From Candidatus Omnitrophota bacterium (lineage in GTDB: Bacteria; Omnitrophota; Gorgyraeia; Zapsychrales; Aceulaceae): a stretch of 45,229 bases of DNA. The notes under the pieces are model-generated. The model saw only the letters and a program-made list of their open reading frames with translations, made no database searches and was not told the DNA's origin. Shown piece by piece: positions 31,853 to 40,114 of this stretch. Position numbers and translations under genes: made by a program. The stretch covers positions 1 through 45,229 of the forward strand of contig JAQUUP010000015.1 in NCBI GenBank assembly GCA_028693815.1, given 5' to 3'. Within the stretch, counting starts at the first letter, position 1; every line of letters starts with the position of its first letter.

Positions 31853-33688
31853 ATGAATATTAAAGCATTAATTTTAAAATTTCGTCGAGTGATTACGATC
31901 GGAATTCATTTTTTTCTGATTATCTGTGCGTATATCCTTGCTTTTTGTTTGCGTCTAGATTTTAATATTGACCCAAAATTCTGGGACACGATCTTAAAAA
32001 CATTTCCTTTGCTTATTCTTATCAAGATGGTTCTTTTTGGCTATCATGGCCTTTTTTCTGGCTTATGGAAATATGCTGGGATCGAGGATATTTGGAGAAT
32101 CTTTAAGGCGAATGTGTTGTCTACGATAAGCTTTGTGGTTGGAGTTACTTTTCTTTATCCTGGTCTTGTCATTCCGAGATCGGTCATTGTTCTAGACTGT
32201 CTTTTGTGTTTTTGTTTAATGACAGGAGTTCGTTTTGCTGTTCGTCTTTTTAGAGAGAAATTTCGCCCGATGTTTAGGGCTCAACGAAAAAGAGCGCTTG
32301 TTGTTGGGGCAGGAGAAGCGGGTGTTTTGGTTTTAAGGGAAGCGCGTATTAATGCAAAAGCTGGCATGGAGGTGGTTGGGTTTATTGATGATGATCCTAG
32401 AAAAAAAGGCTCTCGCTTGCAGGGGGTAAAAGTTTTAGGAACGCGTAGCGATATTGAGGCGTTGGTAGAAAAATACAGAATTGATGAAATTATCATTGCG
32501 ATTCCTTCGGCAACTGGAGCTGTGATAAGAGATGTTGTTTCTCATTGTAGGATTCCTTCTGTTAAAATACGAATAGTTCCTGGCTTACAAAAGATATTGA
32601 GCGGAGAGCAAGAAGTAAGGGCGCGAGCGATTACGCCGGATGACCTTTTAGGTCGCGAGAAGGTGGAAGTTAATGAAGATGAGATTGGTGGGTACCTTGA
32701 AGGTAAAATTGTTTTGGTGACGGGCGCAGGAGGATCGATTGGGTCTGTTCTTTGCAAGCAAATCGCTAGGTTTAACCCAAAAGAAATATTGTTGTTTGAT
32801 CATAATGAAAATGATGTTTATTTTTTGACTATTGATTTCTTAAAGGAATACAAGGACATTAAGTTTACAACCATTATTGGAGACATCAAAGATGTCGGAG
32901 TTTTGAAATATGTTTTTTCGCGCTATAGCCCTGAAGTTGTATTTCATGCGGCGGCGCACAAACATGTTCCGTTGCTGGAAGAAAATCCAGTTGCGGCTGT
33001 TAAGAATAATGTTTTAGGCACAGGTAATATGATTTATGCTGCGCATCACTATAAGGTTGAGCGGTTTATTTTAATTTCAACGGATAAGGCGGTTAATCCG
33101 TCTAGCGTGATGGGCTTTACAAAACGTGTTGCTGAGATGCTTTTGCAGGCAAAATCGCAGAAAAGCCAAACAAAGTTTATGGCGGTGCGTTTTGGCAACG
33201 TGCTAGGTTCGGCTGGAAGTATTGTGCCGCTTTTTATGAAGCAAATTGAGGAGGGTGGTCCACTTACCGTAACCCACCCAGATGTGCAGCGGTATTTTAT
33301 GAGTATCAATGAAGCGGTTTTGTTGGTTTTGCAAGCAAGTGTCATGGGTCAAGGCGGAGAGATTTTTGTTTTGGATATGGGCGAGCAAATTAAAATTGTT
33401 GATTTGGCAAAAGATCTTATTATCCTTTCTGGGCTTGTGCCGGAAAAAGATATCAAGATTTCTTTTGTTGGGCTTCGGCCAGGAGAGAAATTGAAAGAAG
33501 AGCTATTTTTGAATAGAGAAAGAGATGCTGCAACAAAATATGACAAAATTTTTGTCGCTCCTCCTGATAAAATTGATATTCGAAAATTAAGACAAGAAAT
33601 TCGTAAGCTTTTGGCGTATGCTCAAAATTATGATTATGCAAAGGTTTGTGAGCTGTTAAATGAGATTGTTTTGAAAGTAAAAAAATGA
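31853..33688 (+). CDS. CapD/WbpM/PglF-type UDP-sugar 4,6-dehydratase
   Basis: This 611-residue enzyme has four N-terminal membrane helices, a first Rossmann-like domain (VVGAGEAGVLV near 145), and a catalytic domain with TGAGGSIGSVL (about 290). It also has HAAAHKHVPLLEENP and the SxnMxxxK active site in STDKAVNPSSVMGFTKR, with Met in place of the usual SDR Tyr, as in long-form WbpM. It dehydrates UDP-GlcNAc to the 4-keto-6-deoxy sugar used for QuiNAc, FucNAc, bacillosamine or nonulosonic precursors. It overlaps the next gene by four bases. Its own short-leader promoter suggests independent expression. Confidence 0.93.
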   Translation: MNIKALILKFRRVITIGIHFFLIICAYILAFCLRLDFNIDPKFWDTILKTFPLLILIKMVLFGYHGLFSGLWKYAGIEDIWRIFKANVLSTISFVVGVTFLYPGLVIPRSVIVLDCLLCFCLMTGVRFAVRLFREKFRPMFRAQRKRALVVGAGEAGVLVLREARINAKAGMEVVGFIDDDPRKKGSRLQGVKVLGTRSDIEALVEKYRIDEIIIAIPSATGAVIRDVVSHCRIPSVKIRIVPGLQKILSGEQEVRARAITPDDLLGREKVEVNEDEIGGYLEGKIVLVTGAGGSIGSVLCKQIARFNPKEILLFDHNENDVYFLTIDFLKEYKDIKFTTIIGDIKDVGVLKYVFSRYSPEVVFHAAAHKHVPLLEENPVAAVKNNVLGTGNMIYAAHHYKVERFILISTDKAVNPSSVMGFTKRVAEMLLQAKSQKSQTKFMAVRFGNVLGSAGSIVPLFMKQIEEGGPLTVTHPDVQRYFMSINEAVLLVLQASVMGQGGEIFVLDMGEQIKIVDLAKDLIILSGLVPEKDIKISFVGLRPGEKLKEELFLNRERDAATKYDKIFVAPPDKIDIRKLRQEIRKLLAYAQNYDYAKVCELLNEIVLKVKK

Positions 33689-34938
33689 GAGAAAGAATAG
33701 CAAGCTATTTTAGAAAGACGGATTTTAGGTTGAATCGTCAAAAAGCTATTATGATATCTGAAAAGATGATTGAATGTGGCTTTTATGGAGTAATATTTTT
33801 TCTTCCGATATCGAATGCTTTGCTTGAGTCTTTTGTAGGTTTTGTTGTTTTTGGTTTTATTATAAACAAGGCGCTGACTCGGGATTTTACAAGTTTTAAG
33901 GCAGATGCGAAAATATTTTGGCTCTTACTCGCGTTATTTATTTTCAGCGCATTGTCATTGATTAATAGCGGGCCGTTTTTGGCTAAGGGGTTTAAGGCGT
34001 TGTTTTCTAAGTGGGCAGAGTATTTTCTTGTTTTTGCGATCGCGATAGATCATTTTAGAGACCGAAAATCAATAAAGAATTTTTTTTATGTTTTTCTTTT
34101 TGTTGGAGGACTTGTTGGGCTATCGGCCTTATCTCAGAAGTTTTTAGGTTTTGAATTCTTTAGAAATAAAAGTATGGTAATGCGTGCTGTGACAGGGCCT
34201 TTTGAAAATCCTAATTCTTTGGGGTCTTATTTTGTCTATTGTTTGCCAATCTTTATTTTGTTGGCATCTTGGAAATGGAAGAAAAAAATAGTCCGGATAT
34301 TAATATATTTTGTAGTGGTTGCTTTGGGCATGTCTCTTCTTTTAACTTTTTCTAGGTCTGCATGGCTTGGATTTTCTGTAGGGCTTTTGATGATTATTAT
34401 TTTATCTAAAAAAAAGAAATTTCCTTTAGCAGTTTTTGGTCTGTTTTTTTCAAGTCTATTTTTAGTTCCTTCTTTCTTTAAAAGAGTGATGTATTCTTTT
34501 GGTTCAGCAGGAGACTCTCAAAGGTATGTGATTTGGCAGGGAGCTGTTGACATGATCAAGGAAAATCCTTTTTTTGGCAAGGGGTTGGGCACTTTTATGA
34601 ATTATTTTGATCAATATGTTCCTGATATAGGTATTTATTATGCTCATAATTGTTATCTTCAGATGTGGGCAGAGAGCGGAATTTTTACGCTTATAGCTTT
34701 TTTGAGCTTAATAGGATTTATCTTATATCGAGGAGTTTGGATTTCTCTGAAAAATAAGCAAGATGAATATGGAATTCTCTTGATTGGCCTAGTTGCCGGG
34801 GTTTTTGGGTTTTTAGTCGTAAGCTTTTTTGATACTCAGCTGTATTCACTTCAATTGAGTATTTTATTTTGGGTAATGCTGGGAATGACTGTGGCTGTCC
34901 AGCGGGTTCTTTTAGAAAGGAGAGCTAGTCTTGAATAA
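33685..34938 (+). CDS. O-antigen ligase/polymerase family protein (1 of 3)
   Basis: This 417-residue polytopic protein has about twelve hydrophobic segments and the Wzy_C signature region: MIKENPFFGKGLGTFMNYF, then IYYAHNCYLQMWAESG around residues 315-335. The conserved His in YAHN is characteristic of WaaL ligases. It is very similar to the next protein, sharing LINSGPFLAKG, QKFLGFEFFR, VTGPFENPNSL and the C-terminal FDTQLYSLQL, so the two arose by tandem duplication. Ligase and polymerase functions cannot be separated by sequence alone. Confidence 0.85.
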   Translation: MRERIASYFRKTDFRLNRQKAIMISEKMIECGFYGVIFFLPISNALLESFVGFVVFGFIINKALTRDFTSFKADAKIFWLLLALFIFSALSLINSGPFLAKGFKALFSKWAEYFLVFAIAIDHFRDRKSIKNFFYVFLFVGGLVGLSALSQKFLGFEFFRNKSMVMRAVTGPFENPNSLGSYFVYCLPIFILLASWKWKKKIVRILIYFVVVALGMSLLLTFSRSAWLGFSVGLLMIIILSKKKKFPLAVFGLFFSSLFLVPSFFKRVMYSFGSAGDSQRYVIWQGAVDMIKENPFFGKGLGTFMNYFDQYVPDIGIYYAHNCYLQMWAESGIFTLIAFLSLIGFILYRGVWISLKNKQDEYGILLIGLVAGVFGFLVVSFFDTQLYSLQLSILFWVMLGMTVAVQRVLLERRASLE

Positions 34939-36232
34939 AGAAAAGATCATAAAAATAGCAGATAAGATAATAGAATATTCTATCTATGGATTGATACTTT
35001 TTATTCCGATCTCAAAAGCAGGAGTTGGAATCTTTTGCGTTTTGGCTATTGTTGCTTTTTTTGTAAAAAAGTCTTTGTGTCCTGATTTTTCTTTTATTAG
35101 AGATAACAAATCTATTTATATTTTTCTTTTTTTATTTGTTGTTTTTATGGCCATGTCTTTATTGAATAGTGGGCCTTATTTGGCCAAGGGTTTAAGGGCT
35201 TTGGGCGGTAAATGGGTACAATACATTTTTATTTTTATAATCGTTGCTGACACACTTAAAACATCAAAACGAATAAGAAATGCAGTTATTTTAATGTTAA
35301 GTGTGGCAGGCCTGGTTGTTTTGTCTGGGTATTCTCAGAAGTTTTTAGGGTTTGAGGTCTTTAGAGGTAGACCTCTTTTTGGAGGTGTTGCTGTGACAGG
35401 GTCGTTTGAAAACCCGAATGATTTTGCTGCGTATCTTGTTCTTCCTGCAATTTTAGCTTTGAGCGTGAGTATTATTAATTTTAAGAATAAGATTTATGGT
35501 TTTTTTGTGCCTATGTTTGTATTTTTGTCTGGAGGTGCGCTTTTATTAACGCTTTCTCGCGGGGCATGGATGGGATTTTTGCTTGGCGGGGTTTTGTTGG
35601 CCATAATAATAAAGAAGTATCGGCATATTTTTCTTTTTTTGATTCTTTTTTTGGTTGGAATAGCTTCGTTGCCCGTAGCCTCAGCGAGAGTGATGAATAC
35701 TTTTGCATCAGTCAGAAATAGTGTCAGCAATCCTGCTGGAGGTCTCGTAGGAGGATTGTCCGAAGCGAGCGCTGAAAGCAGTATTATTGGAGACCCTGCA
35801 AGGATTGCTATTTGGCGAGGCGCGATTGCCATGATTAAAGAGAATCCTTTTTTGGGTAAAGGATTAGGGACGTTTATGGATCGTTTTTCTCAATATGTTC
35901 CGTCCATGGGTGGCAGTTATTATGCGCATAATTGTTATTTGCAAATTTGGGCTGAGAGTGGGGTTTTTTCACTTATTGCTTTTCTTTGTTTTGTTGGCTT
36001 TATTTTTTGGAGATCTGTGCGTTTTTCATTTCTTAACCGGCAAAATAATTTGGGGCTTATTTGTGGGGGTCTGACCGCTGGGCTTTTTGGATTTTTGGTT
36101 CATAGTTTTCTTGATACTCAGCTGTATTCCTTACAACTTAAAACGCTTTTTTGGGTAACGCTGGGAATGCTGCAGGCGATGTCTACATTCCTTTCTGCTG
36201 AAGGAGACAAAGGAGGACTTAGGAATGATTAA
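34931..36232 (+). CDS. O-antigen ligase/polymerase family protein (2 of 3)
   Basis: This 433-residue paralogue shares LLNSGPYLAKG, QKFLGFEVFR, VTGSFENPNDF, MIKENPFLGKGLGTFMDRF, YYAHNCYLQIWAESG and LDTQLYSLQL with the upstream gene. It has a unique Gly/Ser-rich insert (SNPAGGLVGGLSEASAESS, about residues 265-283) in the periplasmic loop. It starts at TTG 34931 with AAAGGAG eight bases before, and overlaps its neighbours by eight bases on each side. The pair may differ in acceptor or repeat-unit specificity. Confidence 0.85.
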   Translation: MNKEKIIKIADKIIEYSIYGLILFIPISKAGVGIFCVLAIVAFFVKKSLCPDFSFIRDNKSIYIFLFLFVVFMAMSLLNSGPYLAKGLRALGGKWVQYIFIFIIVADTLKTSKRIRNAVILMLSVAGLVVLSGYSQKFLGFEVFRGRPLFGGVAVTGSFENPNDFAAYLVLPAILALSVSIINFKNKIYGFFVPMFVFLSGGALLLTLSRGAWMGFLLGGVLLAIIIKKYRHIFLFLILFLVGIASLPVASARVMNTFASVRNSVSNPAGGLVGGLSEASAESSIIGDPARIAIWRGAIAMIKENPFLGKGLGTFMDRFSQYVPSMGGSYYAHNCYLQIWAESGVFSLIAFLCFVGFIFWRSVRFSFLNRQNNLGLICGGLTAGLFGFLVHSFLDTQLYSLQLKTLFWVTLGMLQAMSTFLSAEGDKGGLRND

Positions 36233-37538
36233 GCGAGAGAAAATAGGTAAATTTTGTGAGAGTGTGATTTTTTGGTTGATTGTTGCCATTCCTTTTGTGG
36301 CTAGTTTTTCTTCGGCAGCGGTTGACGGATGTATCGGAGCTCTTATTTTTTTCTTTATTTTTAAAAGAGTTGTTTTGAAAGAAAGAAATTCTATCCCGTT
36401 AGAAAAGAAATCTTTTCTAAAGGGGATTACTATTCATCCGGTACTTATTTTATTTTTTGTTTTGTTTGTTATTGCTTTGTTGTCTTTTTGGAACACGATT
36501 AGTATTGATGATAGTTTGAAGGGGATGGGGAAGCTTCTTAAATACGGCTTTCTTCTTATCATTGTTTTTTTTGAAGTTCGGGATGTTCGTCATATCCAGA
36601 AAATTGTTTTGGCGGCGATTTCTGGGCTTCTTTTGGTTTCGTTAGATGGGATTTATCAGCTGGTATTCGGCGTGGATCTTTTGCGGCAACATCATTATGA
36701 TGTGGCGATTGGGGTGATTCGGCTGAATGCCACGTTTCCCCATACGAATATCTTTGCTGGTTATCTTGCTCTTTTTATTCCAGCCTTAATTCCTGTGGTT
36801 TTGTATTATGCAAAGAAAAAACAAAAGGTTGCTGGGATTATAGTTGTTATTCTTGCATTGTTTTGCCTGGCTTTTACTTTTTGCCGAAGTGCACTCTTGG
36901 GAGTGTTTCTTGTCTTGCTCCTTATGAGTGTAGTTAGAAAAGATAAAGTAATTTTTGTGTTGTTGTTGGCGTCTATCTTGGTAGTTCCATTTGTCATTCC
37001 TAGAAATGTTAAGGATTGGTCGAAGACAACTAATTCTTGGGTAGAGATTTTTCTTGGCAAAGATAGGCCGATTATTTATGAAACGGCTTTTAATATGATA
37101 AACCACCATCCTTTTTTGGGAGTGGGTGTAAATACATTTTCTCGTAATTATCAGAAGTACAAATTGCATAACGCTATTTTGGATCCTGGAAATGAAAATA
37201 ATGTTAATGGGAGCTGGTATGCACATAATAGTTATTTGCAAATGGCAGGAGAAACCGGAATAGTTTATTTCTTAGTTTTTGTAGTCTTGATGTTTGCTGT
37301 GTTTAGAGAGGCAATATTTTTTTATAGGTGTATGAATAATGATTTTTTGAAGTTTTGTAGCTTGGGGATTATGATGGGCTTGGTGTCCTTTATGGTGCAT
37401 GGTTTTACAGAGACCAATTTGTATAATCCTAAGATTGCTGTGTTATTTTGGTTTCAGGTTGCATTTTTGATGGCTGTTGTGCGGATAGGTAAAGATTCGC
37501 GTACGTCTTGTTCTGACTATTTGGAGGAGCTTTCTTGA
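36225..37538 (+). CDS. O-antigen ligase/polymerase family protein (3 of 3)
   Basis: This 437-residue polytopic protein is of the same Wzy_C family but more diverged. It has MINHHPFLGVGVNTFSRNY and WYAHNSYLQMAGETG (about residues 325-340), LNATFPHTNIFAGYLAL in place of the FENPN segment, and a final HGFTETNLYNPK. It overlaps the second paralogue by eight bases. Having one ligase-type and two polymerase-type proteins, or three ligases for different glycans, are both possible. Confidence 0.84.
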   Translation: MIKREKIGKFCESVIFWLIVAIPFVASFSSAAVDGCIGALIFFFIFKRVVLKERNSIPLEKKSFLKGITIHPVLILFFVLFVIALLSFWNTISIDDSLKGMGKLLKYGFLLIIVFFEVRDVRHIQKIVLAAISGLLLVSLDGIYQLVFGVDLLRQHHYDVAIGVIRLNATFPHTNIFAGYLALFIPALIPVVLYYAKKKQKVAGIIVVILALFCLAFTFCRSALLGVFLVLLLMSVVRKDKVIFVLLLASILVVPFVIPRNVKDWSKTTNSWVEIFLGKDRPIIYETAFNMINHHPFLGVGVNTFSRNYQKYKLHNAILDPGNENNVNGSWYAHNSYLQMAGETGIVYFLVFVVLMFAVFREAIFFYRCMNNDFLKFCSLGIMMGLVSFMVHGFTETNLYNPKIAVLFWFQVAFLMAVVRIGKDSRTSCSDYLEELS

Positions 37539-37609
37539 TGTTGGCATTGTGCAACAGGAGAGATTTTAGAGAGTGGTAAAAAGTATTGTTTTTTAAAAAA
37601 GGCGACAAG

Positions 37610-37627
37610 CGCTACCCTTAATTAGCG
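37610..37627 (+). terminator. Weak hairpin after the ligase trio
   Basis: CGCTA (37610-37614) and TAGCG (37623-37627) form a 5-bp stem with an 8-base loop, and a T-run follows at 37634-37638. The stem is short, so this is at best a weak terminator. The rest of the 210-bp gap holds only a ribosome site (AAGGGGGAG) before 37749. Confidence 0.25.
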
Positions 37628-37748
37628 ATGCGTGTTTTTACGTTTAGTTTTTTTAAATCGACAGAGAGAGTCTCTTGCGGATATTTTGCTAGAGGTTATT
37701 TGGCTAGAAAAGAAATTAGTTTATTGTTAAGGGGGAGACAGGGAGAGA

Positions 37749-38876
37749 ATGGATTTTTATCAAGTAAAAGATTATCCAAAAGAGGTTTTTGAGCATTTTG
37801 CACGTAGAAAAAGGTATCTACGCTTACAAGAAGCTGTAAAAACTATCGTGTTTCATAAGCCAGGAGCTGGGCTTGGCGATCTTGTTTTGTGCATTCCTGT
37901 TCTCCGAGCGCTCAAGAAAATGTTTCCATCAGCAAAATTGTATTTTTTTGGCTCTTATAACTCTGTTTATGATTCTATTTTTAAGGCTATTCCTTATATT
38001 GATGGTTTTATTTCAAATGTTGAGCCTGGAAAGAAAGAACTTTTTAAAGGTTTCTCTAATTTTTTTAGGAAATATTTTAAGAAATTTGATCTTATTGTTT
38101 CTGGGCAGTCTAAGTTTAAGCCGTCTCTACGCTTATGGTCGCTATTTCCGGTGATTTATATTTCTAGAAATCCTTTTTTTTCACGATGGAAGATACTAGA
38201 TTTTCGATTTTATAAAAAAAGGAATGTTCATGTTGTTTCTCAGATGGCGGCACCCATTAAAGTTCTTGGCGCAGGAGACATTGACTATAGTCCTGCAATC
38301 GAGATTTCAGAGCAGTATCTTTTTGTCGCCAAAACTTATCTTGCTAATTTTAGTGGTCCTTTTATATCTATTCTTCCTGCTTCAGGCAATTTTCATAGAA
38401 ATTGGGATGAAGATAAGTATGCTGCGCTTTCTGATAAATTGATAGAGATGGGTTATAACATTATATTAGTTGGCAATGAAAAAGATATTCTTGTTCGTAT
38501 AAAAGAAAAAATGCAGGCAAATCCGTTAATACCATTTCTAGAAGAAGAGAGATTTGGGCAGGACCCAATTTATAGCATTGGTCTTTTAAAGTTTTCACGT
38601 TTGGCAGTTGGAAGCGATGGAGGGGGCGTACATCTTGCGTCTTTAGCGGGTTGTCCTGTTGTGGCGTTGTATGGGCCCAATACACCTATTAAGTGGGGTC
38701 CTTTGGGGCGAGAAAATGTGGTTATTTATAAAGATCTTGAGTGCTCGCCTTGTCGGTATGTGCACATGAAGGAATTGAAAGAATGTGAATCTGATCGAAA
38801 ATGTTTGCGATCAATTACTGTAGATGAAGTGATGGATGCGGTTAATTTTATTTTGGAGAATACGAATCCACGCTAG
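37749..38876 (+). CDS. GT9 family heptosyltransferase
   Basis: This 375-residue protein has GT9 motifs: KPGAGLGDLVLCIPVLRALKK at about residues 37-57, ILPASGNFHRNWDEDKY near 211-227, and the donor site GSDGGGVHLASLAGCPVVALYGPNTPIKWGPLG near 282-314. CSPC near 328 is a Cys motif found in many GT9 enzymes. These add ADP-heptose to the LPS core, so the host probably has a heptose-bearing LPS. The gene is separated from the ligase trio by 210 bp and may start a new transcript. Confidence 0.9.
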   Translation: MDFYQVKDYPKEVFEHFARRKRYLRLQEAVKTIVFHKPGAGLGDLVLCIPVLRALKKMFPSAKLYFFGSYNSVYDSIFKAIPYIDGFISNVEPGKKELFKGFSNFFRKYFKKFDLIVSGQSKFKPSLRLWSLFPVIYISRNPFFSRWKILDFRFYKKRNVHVVSQMAAPIKVLGAGDIDYSPAIEISEQYLFVAKTYLANFSGPFISILPASGNFHRNWDEDKYAALSDKLIEMGYNIILVGNEKDILVRIKEKMQANPLIPFLEEERFGQDPIYSIGLLKFSRLAVGSDGGGVHLASLAGCPVVALYGPNTPIKWGPLGRENVVIYKDLECSPCRYVHMKELKECESDRKCLRSITVDEVMDAVNFILENTNPR

Positions 38877-38920
38877 AATAATATAGCAAGTATGAATAAA
38901 AGGTGGAAAGGAAAAGTCTT

Positions 38921-39796
38921 TTGGGCGTTAATGAGAAAGAATTAATTTCTGTTATTGTTCCTGCTTATAATCGTGCGGAGATGTTGACTAGGGCCATTAA
39001 AAGTGTCTTGGCTCAAGATTATATAAATTTTGAGATCATTGTTGTTGATGATGCTTCGACAGAAGATATAAAGCAAGCTGTAGAGTCTTTTAAAGATGAG
39101 CGAATTCTTTATTTTCGCCAACAGGAAAATAGAGGTGCAGCTGCGGCTCGTAATATTGGGATGCGAAAGGCTAGAGGCGAGTATCTTGCTTTTTTGGATT
39201 CTGATGATGAATTTGTTCCTAATCGGCTAAGCCGACTTTTAGAGGTATTTAGGTCTTTAGAGCAGAAGCCAGGAATGATTTTTACTAATGCTTCAGAGAT
39301 TAATACTAAAAGGGAAAAAGTATCAACTGTTGACAAAGATTTTCGTTCAGGTTACGTGACAACAGAGTGTAAGTTTCCAGCTAGTGTTTTTACGCCAACA
39401 AGCTGTTGGATATTTCGTCGCGAGGCTTGTCGAGGAGATTTCTTTGATGAAGAAATACAAGTTGGTGAAGATTGTGATTATTTTGCGAGGATTGTTCGCA
39501 AGCAACCATCGTATTTCTTAAATGAATTGCTGGTTGTCAAGCATGTTCATGACAATGCTCAAGGAAGGGTACCTCTTCAATGCTTAGAGCAAACAAAACA
39601 GCGGATACTGAAGAAATGGTTTCCTAAAATGAAAAAAGATAAGAAGTTCTTAGTTAATTTTTATTGTGCAATGGCCAAGGATCTTGTACGTTGTGGCAAT
39701 AAGAAGAAAGCTAGGGATGTTTTGTGGAAGGCGTTTTTGCTTTCGCCTTTTAATTTTAGGGTGTTCGGTAAATTCATGAGTGCTTTGGGTAGATAA
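38921..39796 (+). CDS. GT2 family glycosyltransferase
   Basis: This is a GT-A family-2 transferase of about 291 residues. It has VIVPAYNRAEMLTRAIKSVLAQ near the N-terminus, IIVVDDAST, AAARNIGMRKARGEYLAFLDSDDEF (DxD in DSDD), and a short C-terminal helical tail. The start is set at TTG 38921 because AAAGGA (38907-38912) lies 8 bases before it; GTG 38903, six codons earlier, is the alternative, with no ribosome site. It probably acts on the LPS core or the repeat unit. It is the last gene before the second repeat-rich patch. Confidence 0.88.
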   Translation: MGVNEKELISVIVPAYNRAEMLTRAIKSVLAQDYINFEIIVVDDASTEDIKQAVESFKDERILYFRQQENRGAAAARNIGMRKARGEYLAFLDSDDEFVPNRLSRLLEVFRSLEQKPGMIFTNASEINTKREKVSTVDKDFRSGYVTTECKFPASVFTPTSCWIFRREACRGDFFDEEIQVGEDCDYFARIVRKQPSYFLNELLVVKHVHDNAQGRVPLQCLEQTKQRILKKWFPKMKKDKKFLVNFYCAMAKDLVRCGNKKKARDVLWKAFLLSPFNFRVFGKFMSALGR

Positions 39797-39852
39797 GGAA
39801 AAATGAAAATAAAGAAAAGCGCGAGATAGTTAAAGTTTTGAAGGGAGTGAGA

Positions 39853-39898
39853 ATGTTTATGGACGAACAATATCTAGAGACACAAAAAGAATATTTGG
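39853..39898 (+). pseudogene. 5' fragment of a ManC-type cupin gene, cut by heptad repeats
   Basis: After GGGAG and an ATG at 39853 the frame reads MFMDEQYLETQKEYLV. This closely matches EEEFLETQKEYLV at the start of the cupin gene at 41403. Exactly at the end of this match the heptad array begins, and the frame continues as repeat-derived sequence to a stop near 40026. It is therefore a decayed second copy of the cupin gene truncated at the repeat junction. Confidence 0.65.
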
Positions 39899-39932
39899 TA
39901 TGTAGTATTTGGTATGTAGAGAGTAGTAAAGA
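39898..39932 (+). repeat. Phased heptad repeat array R8
   Basis: In-phase units GTATGTA, GTATTTG, GTATGTA, GAGAGTA, GTAAAGA follow the cupin fragment directly and lead into the third hairpin core element. The array is only five units long. Confidence 0.72.
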
Positions 39933-39941
39933 TGGTGGAAG

Positions 39942-40030
39942 CCCCGCGTCGCTGAAAATTGCTTCTGGGGTAAATTTGCACAGTGATTTATGCTCGCTGT
40001 GCTCCATAAAGCACGTGCTCATTTAGAGTG
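39942..40030 (+). repeat. Hairpin core element, copy 3 (diverged)
   Basis: It shares CCCCGCGTCGCT at the start, GGGGTAAATTTGC in the middle and CTCATTTAGAG at the end with the cores at 23665 and 23854, and is also 89 bp. The stem has changed sequence but is kept: TTTATG (39987-39992) pairs with CATAAA (40005-40010), and GCAC (39978-39981) with GTGC (40015-40018). Conserved fold with altered bases suggests selection for the hairpin. Confidence 0.65.
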
Positions 40031-40044
40031 CGCAGCGTACACAG

Positions 40045-40072
40045 TTGACAATGCACTTTAATATGATATAAT
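40045..40072 (+). promoter_or_regulatory. Strong sigma70-type promoter for the third ATPase
   Basis: TTGACA (40045-40050) and TATAAT (40067-40072) are both consensus and separated by 16 bp. The start is expected near 40079, within the inverted repeat that follows. Confidence 0.75.
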
Positions 40073-40095
40073 TAGGTCAGTTAGATGACCTAATT
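40070..40095 (+). promoter_or_regulatory. Perfect inverted repeat overlapping the -10, operator or leader hairpin
   Basis: AATTAGGTCA (40070-40079) and TGACCTAATT (40086-40095) are exact 10-bp inverted arms around GTTAGA. The left arm overlaps the -10 box, so a bound dimeric repressor would block transcription. Read as RNA it would form only part of a hairpin. Confidence 0.7.
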
Positions 40096-40114
40096 AGTAT
40101 TAATAGGGGTGATT

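Noticed and set aside
37539-37748. A small gene in the 210-bp gap after the ligase trio
   Set aside because: No frame with a start, ribosome site and reasonable length is visible; only a weak hairpin and the ribosome site of the next gene.
39838-40026. A 62-residue protein-coding gene
   Set aside because: Its first 16 residues are a cupin-gene fragment and the rest is translated heptad repeat and core element.
23665-40030. Integron attC sites around the cassettes
   Set aside because: The hairpin core is palindromic, but the GTTRRRY and RYYYAAC core sites are not recognisable, cassettes have their own promoters, and no integrase is seen.
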